This document shows, one piece after another, positions 29,393 through 39,659 of a stretch of 64,000 nt of DNA (the first letter of the stretch is position 1; the number at the start of each line of letters is the position of its first letter). The translations under genes were made by a program, and so were the position numbers. The notes beneath the pieces were generated by a model that was not told where the DNA came from, did no database searches, and saw nothing but the letters and a program-made list of their open reading frames with translations. Source of the DNA: Lentisphaerota bacterium (lineage in GTDB: Bacteria > Verrucomicrobiota > Lentisphaeria > Victivallales > Victivallaceae); the NCBI GenBank assembly GCA_015061625.1, contig SUWG01000003.1:1-64000 (forward strand), written 5' to 3'.

Positions 29393-31399
29393 TCAGTCGA
29401 TCAGATTTTTTCCCACCGGTTTGGAACCATCCAATGCCGCCCGGAATGGCGACAGCGGCCGGTTGTCGGCGGAAAACAGCCCCAGATAACGGGGATTTTC
29501 CGCCCATGCGTACCAGACGGCAAATGGTTCACTTACCTGACTGCTTGCCACACAAAGCGTATCGGCCGCAGTAAAGGAACACTCCGCCGGAAAGGCGAAC
29601 ATATCTTTTCCGGATACGACCATGCCGCCGGGGATCTTGTCAACATTCAGCGGCGCATCGAATTTCAATATCAGTTTGCCGTTTTCCTCTTTGATACTCT
29701 GCAAAGCGGGCAGATGATATTTTCTGCCGTCAAGTCTTGCCGCTTCATCGGCGGCGATCATTTCGGCGATATCCTTTTTATTTACCGGGTGGATATCCAG
29801 CACATCCCCCGAACCGATGGTCACGATCAGTGACGAACCGGTATTGGCCGCCGCTTCACTTTGCGCTTCACGGATAAGCGGCCAGGTGGCAAAGGGGGCA
29901 AAGGTGTGTTTGGTCTGGAAGTCCGGCAGCTGGATGATATAAAAATTCAACCCGGCATCCAGAAAATTTCTCCGCCAGTCGCCGATCATCAACGTCAGCA
30001 ATTCAGCGTAACTGCTGCCCATGCATATCCCATTGGCTTCACCCTGATACCAGAGGGCCCCGGCCAGAGCCGTTCCCTCGATGGGCCGGAGCATATTGTC
30101 GAAAAAGCCGTGAAAAGTATTGGTGCCGCCCGCTCCGAAACTGCGCATACAGGTCATGCCGATCGTGCCGGCATCAAAAGTTTCGCAATATTTCCATGCT
30201 CCGGTAAGCGGGATTTTGATCGAAGAATCATCCGACTCCAGAAACATCTCCCCGGCCGGGCCGAGCAAACCGCCGTCGGCACAGATGGAGACCAGCGAAG
30301 ATGCCTGAATGGCGATGACGTTTTCCCCATCCGTGAAAACACCTGCGGGCACCTCGTAGACCCGCAGGGTATTCCAGTGGTCAAATTTGCGCATATCTCC
30401 GGTCGCTCCGGCGGCAATGCCGTTGACAAAGGTTTTATCCGCCTTGTCGATCGCGCCGAGGTGAAGTTTGAATTTTTTACCGGATGCTCCGGCGGGCAGG
30501 GTGATATTTTTGCGGAAGTAGAAAATTCCGGCGTGATTGTGACCGGCTTGGGTCCAACTGTCCGGCAGGAGCATGGTTTCCCAGTTGCTGTCGTCGAAAT
30601 TTTTATCGCAGAAGCCTTGTTCCAGACCGCCATCCGCAGGGATCTCCGGGAAGAGTTTTCCGATGGCAAGGGATAATTTTTCTTCACTTGACGGCAGTTT
30701 ATCCAGACCGTTATCCAGAGAAGAAACCACGCTTTCATATTCTGCGGCTTCATCGTGATAAACGTCGCTGGTCAGCAGCGAATATTCACTGATGAATGAT
30801 TCGATATTCACTCCGCCCATGCAAGCGGAAATGATGCCGACCGGTATTCCGGTTCTCCGGTAGAGATCGGCGGCGAAAAATCCGGCGAGGGCGGAGAAGT
30901 CCGCCATATATTCTCTGGTTGCTTTTTCCCATTGTCCCTCGACCGCCGAAGCCGTGCCGTAGAAACTGGCCGGGGGGATCAGGAAACAGCGCACCCCGGC
31001 AATATTTTCATCGGCGAGCGTTTCGATCGACGGCACGGCGTTGCGCATGGCAAACTGCATATTGGATTGTCCGCCTGCGATGTAGACATTGCCGATGGCG
31101 ATATCGTGGAAAGTGAGCGTTTCACCGGCGGCACTTATCTGCATGGTCAAACCTTCCGCCGGAGCCATCGGCGGCAGTTTGAAAGTGAAATCCCCGAAGT
31201 TGTTGGCAAAAGCGGTCAGGAAAACTTCTCCGATCGACAGGGTAACTTTGGCCGCCGGGCGACTTTGGCCGCGCACGACGGTACATTTGCCATGTTGAAA
31301 GATCGCCCGGTCACCGTAGAAGCCGGAAACGTTAAGCAAATGATCTTTGCCGCAATCCTGACCGGAATTTTTTCTGATATTCACATCCAGAGTAAGCAT
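29393..31399 (-). CDS. Sialate O-acetylesterase-like SGNH esterase
   Basis: IAGGQSNMQF; GIISACMGGVNIES; ALWYQGEAN; HPVNKKDIAE. Confidence 0.82.
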   Translation of the reverse strand: MLTLDVNIRKNSGQDCGKDHLLNVSGFYGDRAIFQHGKCTVVRGQSRPAAKVTLSIGEVFLTAFANNFGDFTFKLPPMAPAEGLTMQISAAGETLTFHDIAIGNVYIAGGQSNMQFAMRNAVPSIETLADENIAGVRCFLIPPASFYGTASAVEGQWEKATREYMADFSALAGFFAADLYRRTGIPVGIISACMGGVNIESFISEYSLLTSDVYHDEAAEYESVVSSLDNGLDKLPSSEEKLSLAIGKLFPEIPADGGLEQGFCDKNFDDSNWETMLLPDSWTQAGHNHAGIFYFRKNITLPAGASGKKFKLHLGAIDKADKTFVNGIAAGATGDMRKFDHWNTLRVYEVPAGVFTDGENVIAIQASSLVSICADGGLLGPAGEMFLESDDSSIKIPLTGAWKYCETFDAGTIGMTCMRSFGAGGTNTFHGFFDNMLRPIEGTALAGALWYQGEANGICMGSSYAELLTLMIGDWRRNFLDAGLNFYIIQLPDFQTKHTFAPFATWPLIREAQSEAAANTGSSLIVTIGSGDVLDIHPVNKKDIAEMIAADEAARLDGRKYHLPALQSIKEENGKLILKFDAPLNVDKIPGGMVVSGKDMFAFPAECSFTAADTLCVASSQVSEPFAVWYAWAENPRYLGLFSADNRPLSPFRAALDGSKPVGKNLID

Positions 31400-31531
31400 A
31401 GAAAGTCACGCACCTTAAATTCAATGTTGGATATAATCGAAAGTTAATATACTGCACAAATACACTTCATGCAACCCTTTATTTACGATATTGCATCAAA
31501 AATTTTTGTCTCTGCCGGTAAAAGACGGCGA

Positions 31532-32542
31532 TCACCGGCTGCAGATCAGGGAAGTTTTCAAACGTACCCGGAAACGTTCCTTATTTTGAGTGTTGATGTG
31601 ACCGATGAATTTTTCCACCTGATTGCGGAATTCATCCATCGGCTGATGCATCATGTAAAGGCCGGGTTGCGGCGGAATGAGTATGCCCTGACTGAAAACC
31701 ATGATTTCATAATCTTTGCCCAGCATCAGATGGTGGCGCGAGGCATTCATTATCACCGGGGTAAGCATCACCTCTTCGGTGATGTATATGCGCCGGGGGA
31801 ATTTGCCGGAAGCGAAAATATCCGGACAGGATACGCTGTCGGCAATGACATTGCCGGAACACTTTATCAATGCATCCGGGGGGATATGCACTTCTCTGGC
31901 AAGACACTCCTCGTAAAAGGCGAGCAACCTTTCGGTAAGGTACGGTGCATCGGTATCCGGCACCCGGCTGATGATGGCGAAATCGTCACCTTTTTTCACC
32001 TTCATCACCTCCATTGCTTCGCGGATACTGCTCCATGGATCAGTGGCAATGAAATCGAAATCGCCAAAGGTGCGGTTGATGAGCAGCTGCGGGATATCCC
32101 GCTGACGCAGATGATACATATTCATTATATGTTTCTCTTTGGGCAGCAGCCAGATGACAGCCTGACCGGGATGGAAAAAACCGGTGGAGTTGCGGTCGAA
32201 AAATTCCTCATCCACCCAGCGCAGCGGCAGGGAGGTTTTCAACTGGAAAATCATTTCGGAAAAGGGAAACTCCGGTGAATTGTCGGCATATTTGCTGACC
32301 ACGATCAACTCTTTCAATTCTTTGCTGTACGGCCCCGGTTTTACGAATGTGCCACTGCCTCTGGTCGAGTGGAGAAAACCGGCATTTATCAGATTGGTCA
32401 ACGCCCGCTGGATGGTCACTCTGGAGCAGTTGAATTGCTGCATGAGTTTGAATTGTGACGGGATTTTGGTGTTGGGTGCATAGTCGCCGGAAGTGATCCG
32501 GTTGAGCAGAAATTGTTCGACACCATCGGTTTTGGTTTTCAT
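31532..32542 (-). CDS. GntR family regulator with LacI-type effector domain
   Basis: N-terminal wHTH (PSQFKLMQQFNCSRVTIQRALTNLINAGFLHSTRGSGTFV); periplasmic-binding-like C-terminus. Confidence 0.88.
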   Translation of the reverse strand: MKTKTDGVEQFLLNRITSGDYAPNTKIPSQFKLMQQFNCSRVTIQRALTNLINAGFLHSTRGSGTFVKPGPYSKELKELIVVSKYADNSPEFPFSEMIFQLKTSLPLRWVDEEFFDRNSTGFFHPGQAVIWLLPKEKHIMNMYHLRQRDIPQLLINRTFGDFDFIATDPWSSIREAMEVMKVKKGDDFAIISRVPDTDAPYLTERLLAFYEECLAREVHIPPDALIKCSGNVIADSVSCPDIFASGKFPRRIYITEEVMLTPVIMNASRHHLMLGKDYEIMVFSQGILIPPQPGLYMMHQPMDEFRNQVEKFIGHINTQNKERFRVRLKTSLICSR

Positions 32543-32583
32543 CGTTTTTCTCCCGGTGAAAGAATATGTTGCTTGTTTTTGTT

Positions 32584-32612
32584 AAGATAATGCAATAATA
32601 CAACTATGTCAA
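32584..32612 (-). promoter_or_regulatory. Sigma-70-like promoter for the GntR gene, overlapped by ACAACT-N6-AGTTGT dyad (32600-32617)
   Basis: TTGACA-17-TATCTT on minus strand. Confidence 0.6.
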
Positions 32613-32698
32613 GTTGTCTGATTAACATTTTTAATAATAATACAGCGGAAATATAAGTCATTAAGACAAGTTTTTTGCAGGATATTTGCAAAACAGTA

Positions 32699-32727
32699 TT
32701 GACAAAGCGGCAATTACTTGGTATAAT
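32699..32727 (+). promoter_or_regulatory. Consensus sigma-70 promoter
   Basis: Exact TTGACA-17 nt-TATAAT, 60 bp upstream of ATG 32787. Confidence 0.85.
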
Positions 32728-32786
32728 TAACCGGAAGACAAAGTTTTCATTTCAAATACCAACAACTTTTTCTGAAGGAGTAAATA

Positions 32787-33953
32787 ATGGGAAGTAAGGT
32801 GAATTTCGGTATCATCGGCTGCGGTAACATGGGGTCGGCTCATGCCCAGATGATGCAAAAGATAGGCAATGTGGAATTGGTTGCAGTCTGCGACATCAAC
32901 GAAAAGGCGTTTGAGCGTATTCCGGCGGATATCCGGAGCAAAATCAAATGCTATACCGATGTCAATGAATTTTTTGCCCACGACGGGCTGCAGGCGGTGT
33001 TGATCGCCGTGCCGCACTATTTCCATGTCGATCTGGCGATCGCCGCTATGGAACACGGCAAACACATCATCGTGGAAAAACCGATCTCCGTCCACAAGGC
33101 CGAGGCCCAGCGTTTAATCGATGCGGCGGAGAAATATCCGGAATTGGTGCGCAGTGCCATGTTCAATCAGCGCACACTGCCCGCCCACCGCAAACTTAAA
33201 GCCCTGATCGACGGCGGTGAACTGGGTAAGATCAACCGGGTCAACTGGATCATTACCGATTGGTTCCGCACCCAGCGTTATTATGATTCGGGCGACTGGC
33301 GTGCCACCTGGGCCGGTGAGGGCGGCGGGGTGCTGCTCAACCAGTGTCCGCACCAGTTGGATCTGATGCAGTGGCTTTTCGGCTTGCCGGAATTGGTCAG
33401 TGCGCAGGTGAAGATCGGCAAATACCACGATATCGAAGTGGAAGATGAGGTCAATGCTTATCTGGAATATGCCAATGGTTGCGTGGGCAACTTCATCACC
33501 ACCACCGGTGAGGCGCCGGGAACGAACCGTCTGGAAGTCACCGCCGAGCGCGGCCGGGTGATTCTGGAAAACGGCGAATTGCATTTTCTGCGCAACGAGG
33601 TGGAAACCAGTGTGCAGATCCGGGAGAGCGAATTCGGTTTCAAGAAACCGGAAACGTGGGATTGCAAGATCAACATCGGCACCGAGAGCCGTCTCCAGCA
33701 CGCCGTGGTGGTGGAAAACGTGGCCAATGCCATTTTGAATGGTGAAAAACTCATCGCTCCGCTGGCGGAGGGCATCCGCGGTCTGGAATTGGGCAATGCC
33801 ATGCTTATGAGCGGATTGAAAAAGATTCCGGTGACTCTGCCGATCGACAGTGCCGCTTATGCCGCCATGCTTCAGGATTTGATCGCCAACAGCAAGCGCG
33901 GAGCGAAAGAGGTCAAGAGCGACAAGAACGAAAACATGAGTTCGACATACTGA
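32787..33953 (+). CDS. Gfo/Idh/MocA family oxidoreductase
   Basis: FGIIGCGNMGSAHAQMM; GKHIIVEKPISVHKAEA. Confidence 0.92.
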   Translation: MGSKVNFGIIGCGNMGSAHAQMMQKIGNVELVAVCDINEKAFERIPADIRSKIKCYTDVNEFFAHDGLQAVLIAVPHYFHVDLAIAAMEHGKHIIVEKPISVHKAEAQRLIDAAEKYPELVRSAMFNQRTLPAHRKLKALIDGGELGKINRVNWIITDWFRTQRYYDSGDWRATWAGEGGGVLLNQCPHQLDLMQWLFGLPELVSAQVKIGKYHDIEVEDEVNAYLEYANGCVGNFITTTGEAPGTNRLEVTAERGRVILENGELHFLRNEVETSVQIRESEFGFKKPETWDCKINIGTESRLQHAVVVENVANAILNGEKLIAPLAEGIRGLELGNAMLMSGLKKIPVTLPIDSAAYAAMLQDLIANSKRGAKEVKSDKNENMSSTY

Positions 33954-33972
33954 TTTTGAAAGGATTTTGAAT

Positions 33973-34884
33973 ATGTTTCTTACCGGATTTGCAGATGAGG
34001 CGGGGCAGGATCTCGCCATCCAGATCAAGGCGACCAAAGAACTTGGTTGGAAATTTATCGAAGCGCGCGGTATCAACGGCAAAAATCTTGCCACATTGAC
34101 CGATGAGGAGTTTGATACGGTTTGCGGACAACTGGATGAGGCCGGAGTGCAGATCAACTGTTTCGGCAGCGGCATTGCCAACTGGAGCAGACACCCGCGC
34201 AAAGAGGAAGATTTTCAGGCGTCGGTCAAAGAGTTGACCGATGCGTTGCCGAGGATGAAAAAACTGGGGATCAAAATCGTGCGGGGCATGAGTTTTCTGA
34301 CTCCCAAAGATGAACAGCCGGATTCCCCGGAACTGGAAAAGATCATCTTCCAGAAAGTCCGTCATCTGGTGAAAATCTGTGCGGATAACGGCATTATTTA
34401 CGGCCATGAAAACTGCATGAATTACGGTGGATTATCCTACAAACACACGTTGCGGCTGATCGACGGGGTCAATCACGAGAATTTCAAATTGATCTACGAC
34501 ACCGGTAATCCCTGTTTCAACTACCGCTGGATCGGTGAACCGCCGTATCCGTTGCAGAGTTCATGGGAGTTTTACCGTCAGGTCAGAGAACACGTTGTAT
34601 ATGTGCATATCAAAGACGGTCTGGCGCTCCCGGAAGCCGACGGAGTGACCCGGCCGGGATGCAAATTCACCTATGCCGGTTTCGGTGCGGGTGATGTGCG
34701 GGCGATCGTCAGCGATCTGCTGGAGCGCGGTTACGACGGCGGATTTTCCATGGAACCGCATCTGGCGGTGGTGTTCCACGATGCTGACGGCGGCGAAACC
34801 GAGGCCGACGTGCGTTATAACAACTATGTTTCCTACGGTAGAAAATTTGAAGAATTGCTCCGTGACTGCGGCTGGAAATTCTGA
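33973..34884 (+). CDS. Sugar phosphate isomerase/epimerase (AP endonuclease 2-like TIM barrel)
   Basis: LTGFADEAGQDLAIQIKATKELGWKFIEARGI; IYDTGNPCFNY; HIKDG. Confidence 0.88.
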   Translation: MFLTGFADEAGQDLAIQIKATKELGWKFIEARGINGKNLATLTDEEFDTVCGQLDEAGVQINCFGSGIANWSRHPRKEEDFQASVKELTDALPRMKKLGIKIVRGMSFLTPKDEQPDSPELEKIIFQKVRHLVKICADNGIIYGHENCMNYGGLSYKHTLRLIDGVNHENFKLIYDTGNPCFNYRWIGEPPYPLQSSWEFYRQVREHVVYVHIKDGLALPEADGVTRPGCKFTYAGFGAGDVRAIVSDLLERGYDGGFSMEPHLAVVFHDADGGETEADVRYNNYVSYGRKFEELLRDCGWKF

Positions 34885-34908
34885 AAAATTTCTGGAGAGT
34901 TCTGCATT

Positions 34909-37900
34909 ATGAAAAAAATTATCGTTGCATTCTTGTTCACCGGCCTGATGTGGTTGTCTGCCTATGGGGAATTGATGTTTTCCGAAAATGCCTCAATGGC
35001 CGACGGAGTTATTTCATTCCGTAACGGTTCCGGATTTGTTCAGGAAAGCAACAGCGGTAATTTTGATGTTTCCAAAGGTGTAACGGTGTCAGCGGCGGTG
35101 CGTTTGAACCGCCGTCCGCCGATCACCGGAAGCGGATTTGATGCAGATAAAAATATTATTTTCCAGCATGATATAATCATCAGCAAAGGCAATTCCTTTG
35201 TATTCGGCCGCCGCAGTGATGCGTGGGTCGATCAGATGTATATCAATTTTCACAACGGCGAGAAGTGGTGTGTTCCGTTGCGCAAGGCTGCTCCGACTCC
35301 GGAATACGGCAAGTGGGCGATCTGGGCCGTGACCATCGAGCCGCACTACCGCCGGGAAGAGGGCCGTCGGTATTCGATAATCACCCTCTACCTCAATGGT
35401 GAGGCACAGTACCGGGCCGAGGTTGACGGCAATCCGTCGGTTTCCGATGCTCCGCTGATTTGGGGGCAGGGCAGCGGTATCAACGGACAAAATTGGGGAT
35501 TGAATGGCGATATTGCAGAAATCCACTGTTTTGACCGGGTGTTATCCGATGATGAAGTTATGTTGCTGGCCCGTAATTCCAAATTGGTAAAGGTCGATGT
35601 TCCGGGATTTGCAGAAATCACTCCCCGGTTGGATAATTTGCTGAAAAGTTTTGAAAATCAGGGTGGCAGTCAAGCGGCGTGGTTACGCAGCCGTCTGCGT
35701 TTTGCCGCAGTCAACGGCCTTGAACAGCAGTTGATCACCGATTTGCTGGAGGGGGCATTGAAAGTGGCTGCAAGTGCGGATGACGGTGAAGAATTCATCC
35801 GGGCGATGACTGCTCAAAATTCACCGTTGCAGTTGATCGATACCGGAAATACTTTTGTGTTGGTGCTGACCGGCAACGGCGAGGGCGTATTTCCGATTCT
35901 CGGAGTGTGGGAAAAGAGCGGGAAAAGGGAAATTTTCGGCAAACAGAGTTTCAGTTGGAGTATTGAGGGAGTGAATTCCGGGGAAAAATGGAGTTGCACA
36001 TCCTATGGCAAGTGGATTTGCCGCAAGGTGGCAGATAACCGTTTTCAGGCGGTTTGGCCGGTTGCTGAAAAACTGACGGTAACTTGCAATTTCGGATTTG
36101 AAAATAACCGGATCGTTTGTGATTTCGCCGCTGACAATCAGGATGGTCAGTTGCGTTTGGAAAAATTCAATTTCCCGGTGGTGAGGATCGCGGAACGTGC
36201 CGTTGACGGCGGCTGGCTGGTGCATCCATGCCAGAGCGGTCTGCTTTATTCAGATCCGGTGCGTACCACACTTCCGGCGGCGGCATGGTATCCCTGCGGC
36301 CGGTTGAATATGCAGTTCGGTGCGTATTATGACGGCGTTTCCGGCATCTATTTCTCACCGGAAGATCCCGATGCAAAAATCCGGGAATACACCATCCGCA
36401 GCCGCGGTGGAGATCTGGAAATGGCGTGGAGCAATCCGGTGCCTTTCGATGTGCAGAAATCCGGCGGCAACTCCATTATCCGCACTTCTCCGGCGGCTTT
36501 GGAATTGTTTACCGGCAACTGGTTTGATGCGGCGATGTGCTATAAACGTTTTGTGGAAAGCCGGGCGAAGTGGAACCGGCCGCGTTTCCGGGAAACACCG
36601 CAATGGTTTACGGAAAATACGCTTTGGTTCAGCCATTGGACATTCAAAGATGAAGATTTGGCCGCCATGCCCGGAATCATGCAGAAATTGCGGGATTTTT
36701 ACGAAATGCCTTTCGGTGTGCATTGGTACCGGTGGAATGATCCGGCCCAGGGGGCATTCCCGCACAGTTTTGCCAAATCCGGCATCGACCGGATCAATGC
36801 TCAATTACTGGCTATGGGAGTGTATACCAAAGCGTATATCGACAACCGTCTGTGGTCGGAGCGTGACGGGGCACACCGTCAGGTCGATTTGGAATTCAAT
36901 CAATTCGGCCGTCATTATGCGGTGTTGAATTCTGATAATACGATGAATTATGAGCGTTACAGTTCGGCCTGCCGGGATGTGGTGATGTGTCCCGGTGTGG
37001 CGGCCTGGCAGGAAAAGATGACTTCCGTGACCGACCGGGTGGCATCTTACGGATTTTCGATGATCTATCACGATCAGGTGAGTGCTTCACGGCCTTTTGC
37101 CTGTTTTCACACCGGTCACGGTCACTTGCTCAATGATCCGTCTGTCTGGGGTGAAGGTTACTGGAAAATGTTTGAGATGATTGCACAACTTCAGGCGAAA
37201 TATCCGCAGTTGTGCCACGATACAGAAGATGCTTCCGATGCTCATTTGCCGTTTTTTGACGGATTTATGCCGTGGCGTTGGACGGATCAGAGTCAGATTC
37301 CGCTTTTTGCGGCGGTCTACGCCGGCCGTACACAATTCACCGGGCGTTCATTTGATCATACCAGCGTGGGAGATGAGGTAAGTTTCATGGTCAAGTGTGC
37401 CAGTCAGCTGGTTCAGGGGGAACAGATCGGCTGGTTCACTTACGGCATGGTCATCAAATCTCCGCGGCGGATCATTTTTTCCAAGCAGACTGCCCATTTG
37501 CGCAGATTGCTGTTGAGTTTTTTCAATGGTGGCTCGATGCTTAAGCCATTGGATTTCGTAACTGCTCCGGCGATGCAAAGTACCATGTGGGGGATTGCCG
37601 CTCCGCAACCGCACGAAGTGACTCTGCCGGAAATACTGCATTGCCGTTTCCAAAGGGGCAGTGACGGAGCTGAAATGATCCTCTGGATAAATACTGCGGA
37701 TCACCGGGCTTCGGCCGAAGCGGTCCGGCCGGATGGGGAATATTGGATCTGTTCGGTTGACGGGTCGGTTCGAAAACTCGGTGAAAAGGCCGGTATCGGA
37801 TTGGAGCCTTACAGTTTTGAAGTGTGGACAACTGCTTCTGAAAGTGAAGCAAAACTGATCGCTGAAAATCTCAAGCGTATATCCGGGTTTACCGCCGGGA

Positions 37901-38331
37901 CTTTGCTCGCTCAATTCGGCACTCTGACCACCCATGACGGAGAAACTGCCGGATTGATTTTTGACAATGCTTCAGGTAACGGTGTCAGGGGCGAAAAGGG
38001 AATGGTGGAGATCACCGGCAATGGTACATCCACCTTGCAATACAAAATAAAAATGCTTCTGGAACCGGGCAAACGTTACCGCTTGCGGATGATGATGCGT
38101 AAGAGCAGTGACGGTGAAGGATATGCGGCCATCGCCAACTATTCAACGGATCGTAAACTGAAGTTTTACGGCACTTGCGGAGCCCATGTGCCAAGTGACG
38201 GTAACTGGCACGAGGTGGTGCTGGAGTTTACCGCCGGAGATGATTATTTCAACTGCGGTTTGTTTCTCTACAACCGCAAATCATCCGGCACAATCGCCAT
38301 CGATCAGATTTCACTCAAAGAGATAAAATAG
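34909..38331 (+). CDS. Secreted LamG-like domain protein with putative glycosidase (DUF6259-like) region
   Basis: Signal peptide; LamG-like N-terminus; shares YAGRTQFTG/GEQIGWF blocks with 18649-21846. Confidence 0.65.
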   Translation: MKKIIVAFLFTGLMWLSAYGELMFSENASMADGVISFRNGSGFVQESNSGNFDVSKGVTVSAAVRLNRRPPITGSGFDADKNIIFQHDIIISKGNSFVFGRRSDAWVDQMYINFHNGEKWCVPLRKAAPTPEYGKWAIWAVTIEPHYRREEGRRYSIITLYLNGEAQYRAEVDGNPSVSDAPLIWGQGSGINGQNWGLNGDIAEIHCFDRVLSDDEVMLLARNSKLVKVDVPGFAEITPRLDNLLKSFENQGGSQAAWLRSRLRFAAVNGLEQQLITDLLEGALKVAASADDGEEFIRAMTAQNSPLQLIDTGNTFVLVLTGNGEGVFPILGVWEKSGKREIFGKQSFSWSIEGVNSGEKWSCTSYGKWICRKVADNRFQAVWPVAEKLTVTCNFGFENNRIVCDFAADNQDGQLRLEKFNFPVVRIAERAVDGGWLVHPCQSGLLYSDPVRTTLPAAAWYPCGRLNMQFGAYYDGVSGIYFSPEDPDAKIREYTIRSRGGDLEMAWSNPVPFDVQKSGGNSIIRTSPAALELFTGNWFDAAMCYKRFVESRAKWNRPRFRETPQWFTENTLWFSHWTFKDEDLAAMPGIMQKLRDFYEMPFGVHWYRWNDPAQGAFPHSFAKSGIDRINAQLLAMGVYTKAYIDNRLWSERDGAHRQVDLEFNQFGRHYAVLNSDNTMNYERYSSACRDVVMCPGVAAWQEKMTSVTDRVASYGFSMIYHDQVSASRPFACFHTGHGHLLNDPSVWGEGYWKMFEMIAQLQAKYPQLCHDTEDASDAHLPFFDGFMPWRWTDQSQIPLFAAVYAGRTQFTGRSFDHTSVGDEVSFMVKCASQLVQGEQIGWFTYGMVIKSPRRIIFSKQTAHLRRLLLSFFNGGSMLKPLDFVTAPAMQSTMWGIAAPQPHEVTLPEILHCRFQRGSDGAEMILWINTADHRASAEAVRPDGEYWICSVDGSVRKLGEKAGIGLEPYSFEVWTTASESEAKLIAENLKRISGFTAGTLLAQFGTLTTHDGETAGLIFDNASGNGVRGEKGMVEITGNGTSTLQYKIKMLLEPGKRYRLRMMMRKSSDGEGYAAIANYSTDRKLKFYGTCGAHVPSDGNWHEVVLEFTAGDDYFNCGLFLYNRKSSGTIAIDQISLKEIK

Positions 38332-38340
38332 GGAGGATGT

Positions 38341-39549
38341 ATGAAGTTTCTGTCGGCATTGTTTGCGGTTTTCGGTCTGTTTTTTGCTTTGACTGCTGCT
38401 CAAATGAGTATGGAATCCGGCAAATACAAAGTGGTATTTTCCGATATGCCGCACCGTTGGAGTATCATTCAGATATTCTGTGACGGAGTGGAGTTGGGAA
38501 CCAATACCGGTTATTACAGCAATATCATGTCTCCGACACCGGGCAAATATATCGGAGCCGGTCACAATGAGGGCGGTTTGGAGGTCTTTCTGGAAGGTAC
38601 GGTGACGGTGGATGAAAATGCTCCGGTGCCGGTGGCAGGAGGAGTATTCAAAGGCAATAAGGTGGTGTTCCGTAAGAGTTCGACTCTGGCCGATGTGAAA
38701 ATGATGGTAACTTATACGCTCACTCCGGAAGGTTTGCGGATCGACAAGCAATTTACCGCATTGAAAGAACAGCCGTTGCACCAGTTGTATATCTGGCAAT
38801 TCTGCTGGAATGTGCAAAGCAGTGACTATCTCTTTATCCGGCGCAACGGCACTGTGGGCAAAGGAACTTTTCTCAACGATGAAAAGATGCGGGTTTACGG
38901 CGAAAGAGAAGCATACTTTTTCAGCCAGTATCTGCCGCAGGCCAAATATGCCACGGTGAATTTCATGCCGGAATTCGGCCGGGTCACCGGTATCAATCTG
39001 CTGTGGGACAGAAAGGTTTATCACAAGTATTATTACTGGATCGATTTGCCGAAAACTCTACCGGCAGGATACACTTCTCCGGTGGTTTCGATGATCGTGC
39101 GGGCATTTCCGGCGGCGGATAAAGCCGAGTGGGAAAGCAAAGCCCAAGCCGAAGCGGCGGCATTGCTGGCTCAATATCCCTTTGCCAGACCGGCGATCGA
39201 GCGTGAGGACGGCGTGACGTTGCCGCCGTCGGATAAGTTTCAGGTACAGAAATTCCCGTTGGAAGTTGTTCCGTCGGCCCGTTACAGTATTTCGTTTGAA
39301 ATTTGCAAAAATCCGCAGATGAGTCAGAAGCCGACCGATCACTATGTGGTGGTGGGATACTATGATTCAGCGAGAAAATTCCATGTGCTTGGTCAGTATG
39401 CGTCAAGAGTGGCCGCTGACGGAGAATTCCATCAGGTGCAGGGCGGATTTCAGACACCGTCTGGTGAGGAGGAGATATTTGTTTATGTTTACAACAGCCG
39501 CTCCACCGGTTCGGTAACGGTTCGCAATCTTAAACTGACCAAATTCTAA
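38341..39549 (+). CDS. Secreted uncharacterised protein with YIGAGHNEGGLE motif
   Basis: Signal peptide; third paralog of the family at 21975 and 22839; extra C-terminal beta-rich domain. Confidence 0.62.
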   Translation: MKFLSALFAVFGLFFALTAAQMSMESGKYKVVFSDMPHRWSIIQIFCDGVELGTNTGYYSNIMSPTPGKYIGAGHNEGGLEVFLEGTVTVDENAPVPVAGGVFKGNKVVFRKSSTLADVKMMVTYTLTPEGLRIDKQFTALKEQPLHQLYIWQFCWNVQSSDYLFIRRNGTVGKGTFLNDEKMRVYGEREAYFFSQYLPQAKYATVNFMPEFGRVTGINLLWDRKVYHKYYYWIDLPKTLPAGYTSPVVSMIVRAFPAADKAEWESKAQAEAAALLAQYPFARPAIEREDGVTLPPSDKFQVQKFPLEVVPSARYSISFEICKNPQMSQKPTDHYVVVGYYDSARKFHVLGQYASRVAADGEFHQVQGGFQTPSGEEEIFVYVYNSRSTGSVTVRNLKLTKF

Positions 39550-39591
39550 TTTACAAATGAGGATGGTATTTATGAAAAAGTCTGACAGTTT

Positions 39592-39659
39592 CCGCCATAG
39601 CGGAGTAAAGCACGAGTGCTTTACTCCGCCATAGCGGAGTAAAGCACGAGTGCTTTACT
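39592..39659. repeat. Two perfect tandem copies of CCGCCATAGCGGAGTAAAGCACGAGTGCTTTACT (34 bp), each a twin hairpin
   Basis: 39592-39625 and 39626-39659 identical by eye. Confidence 0.95.
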
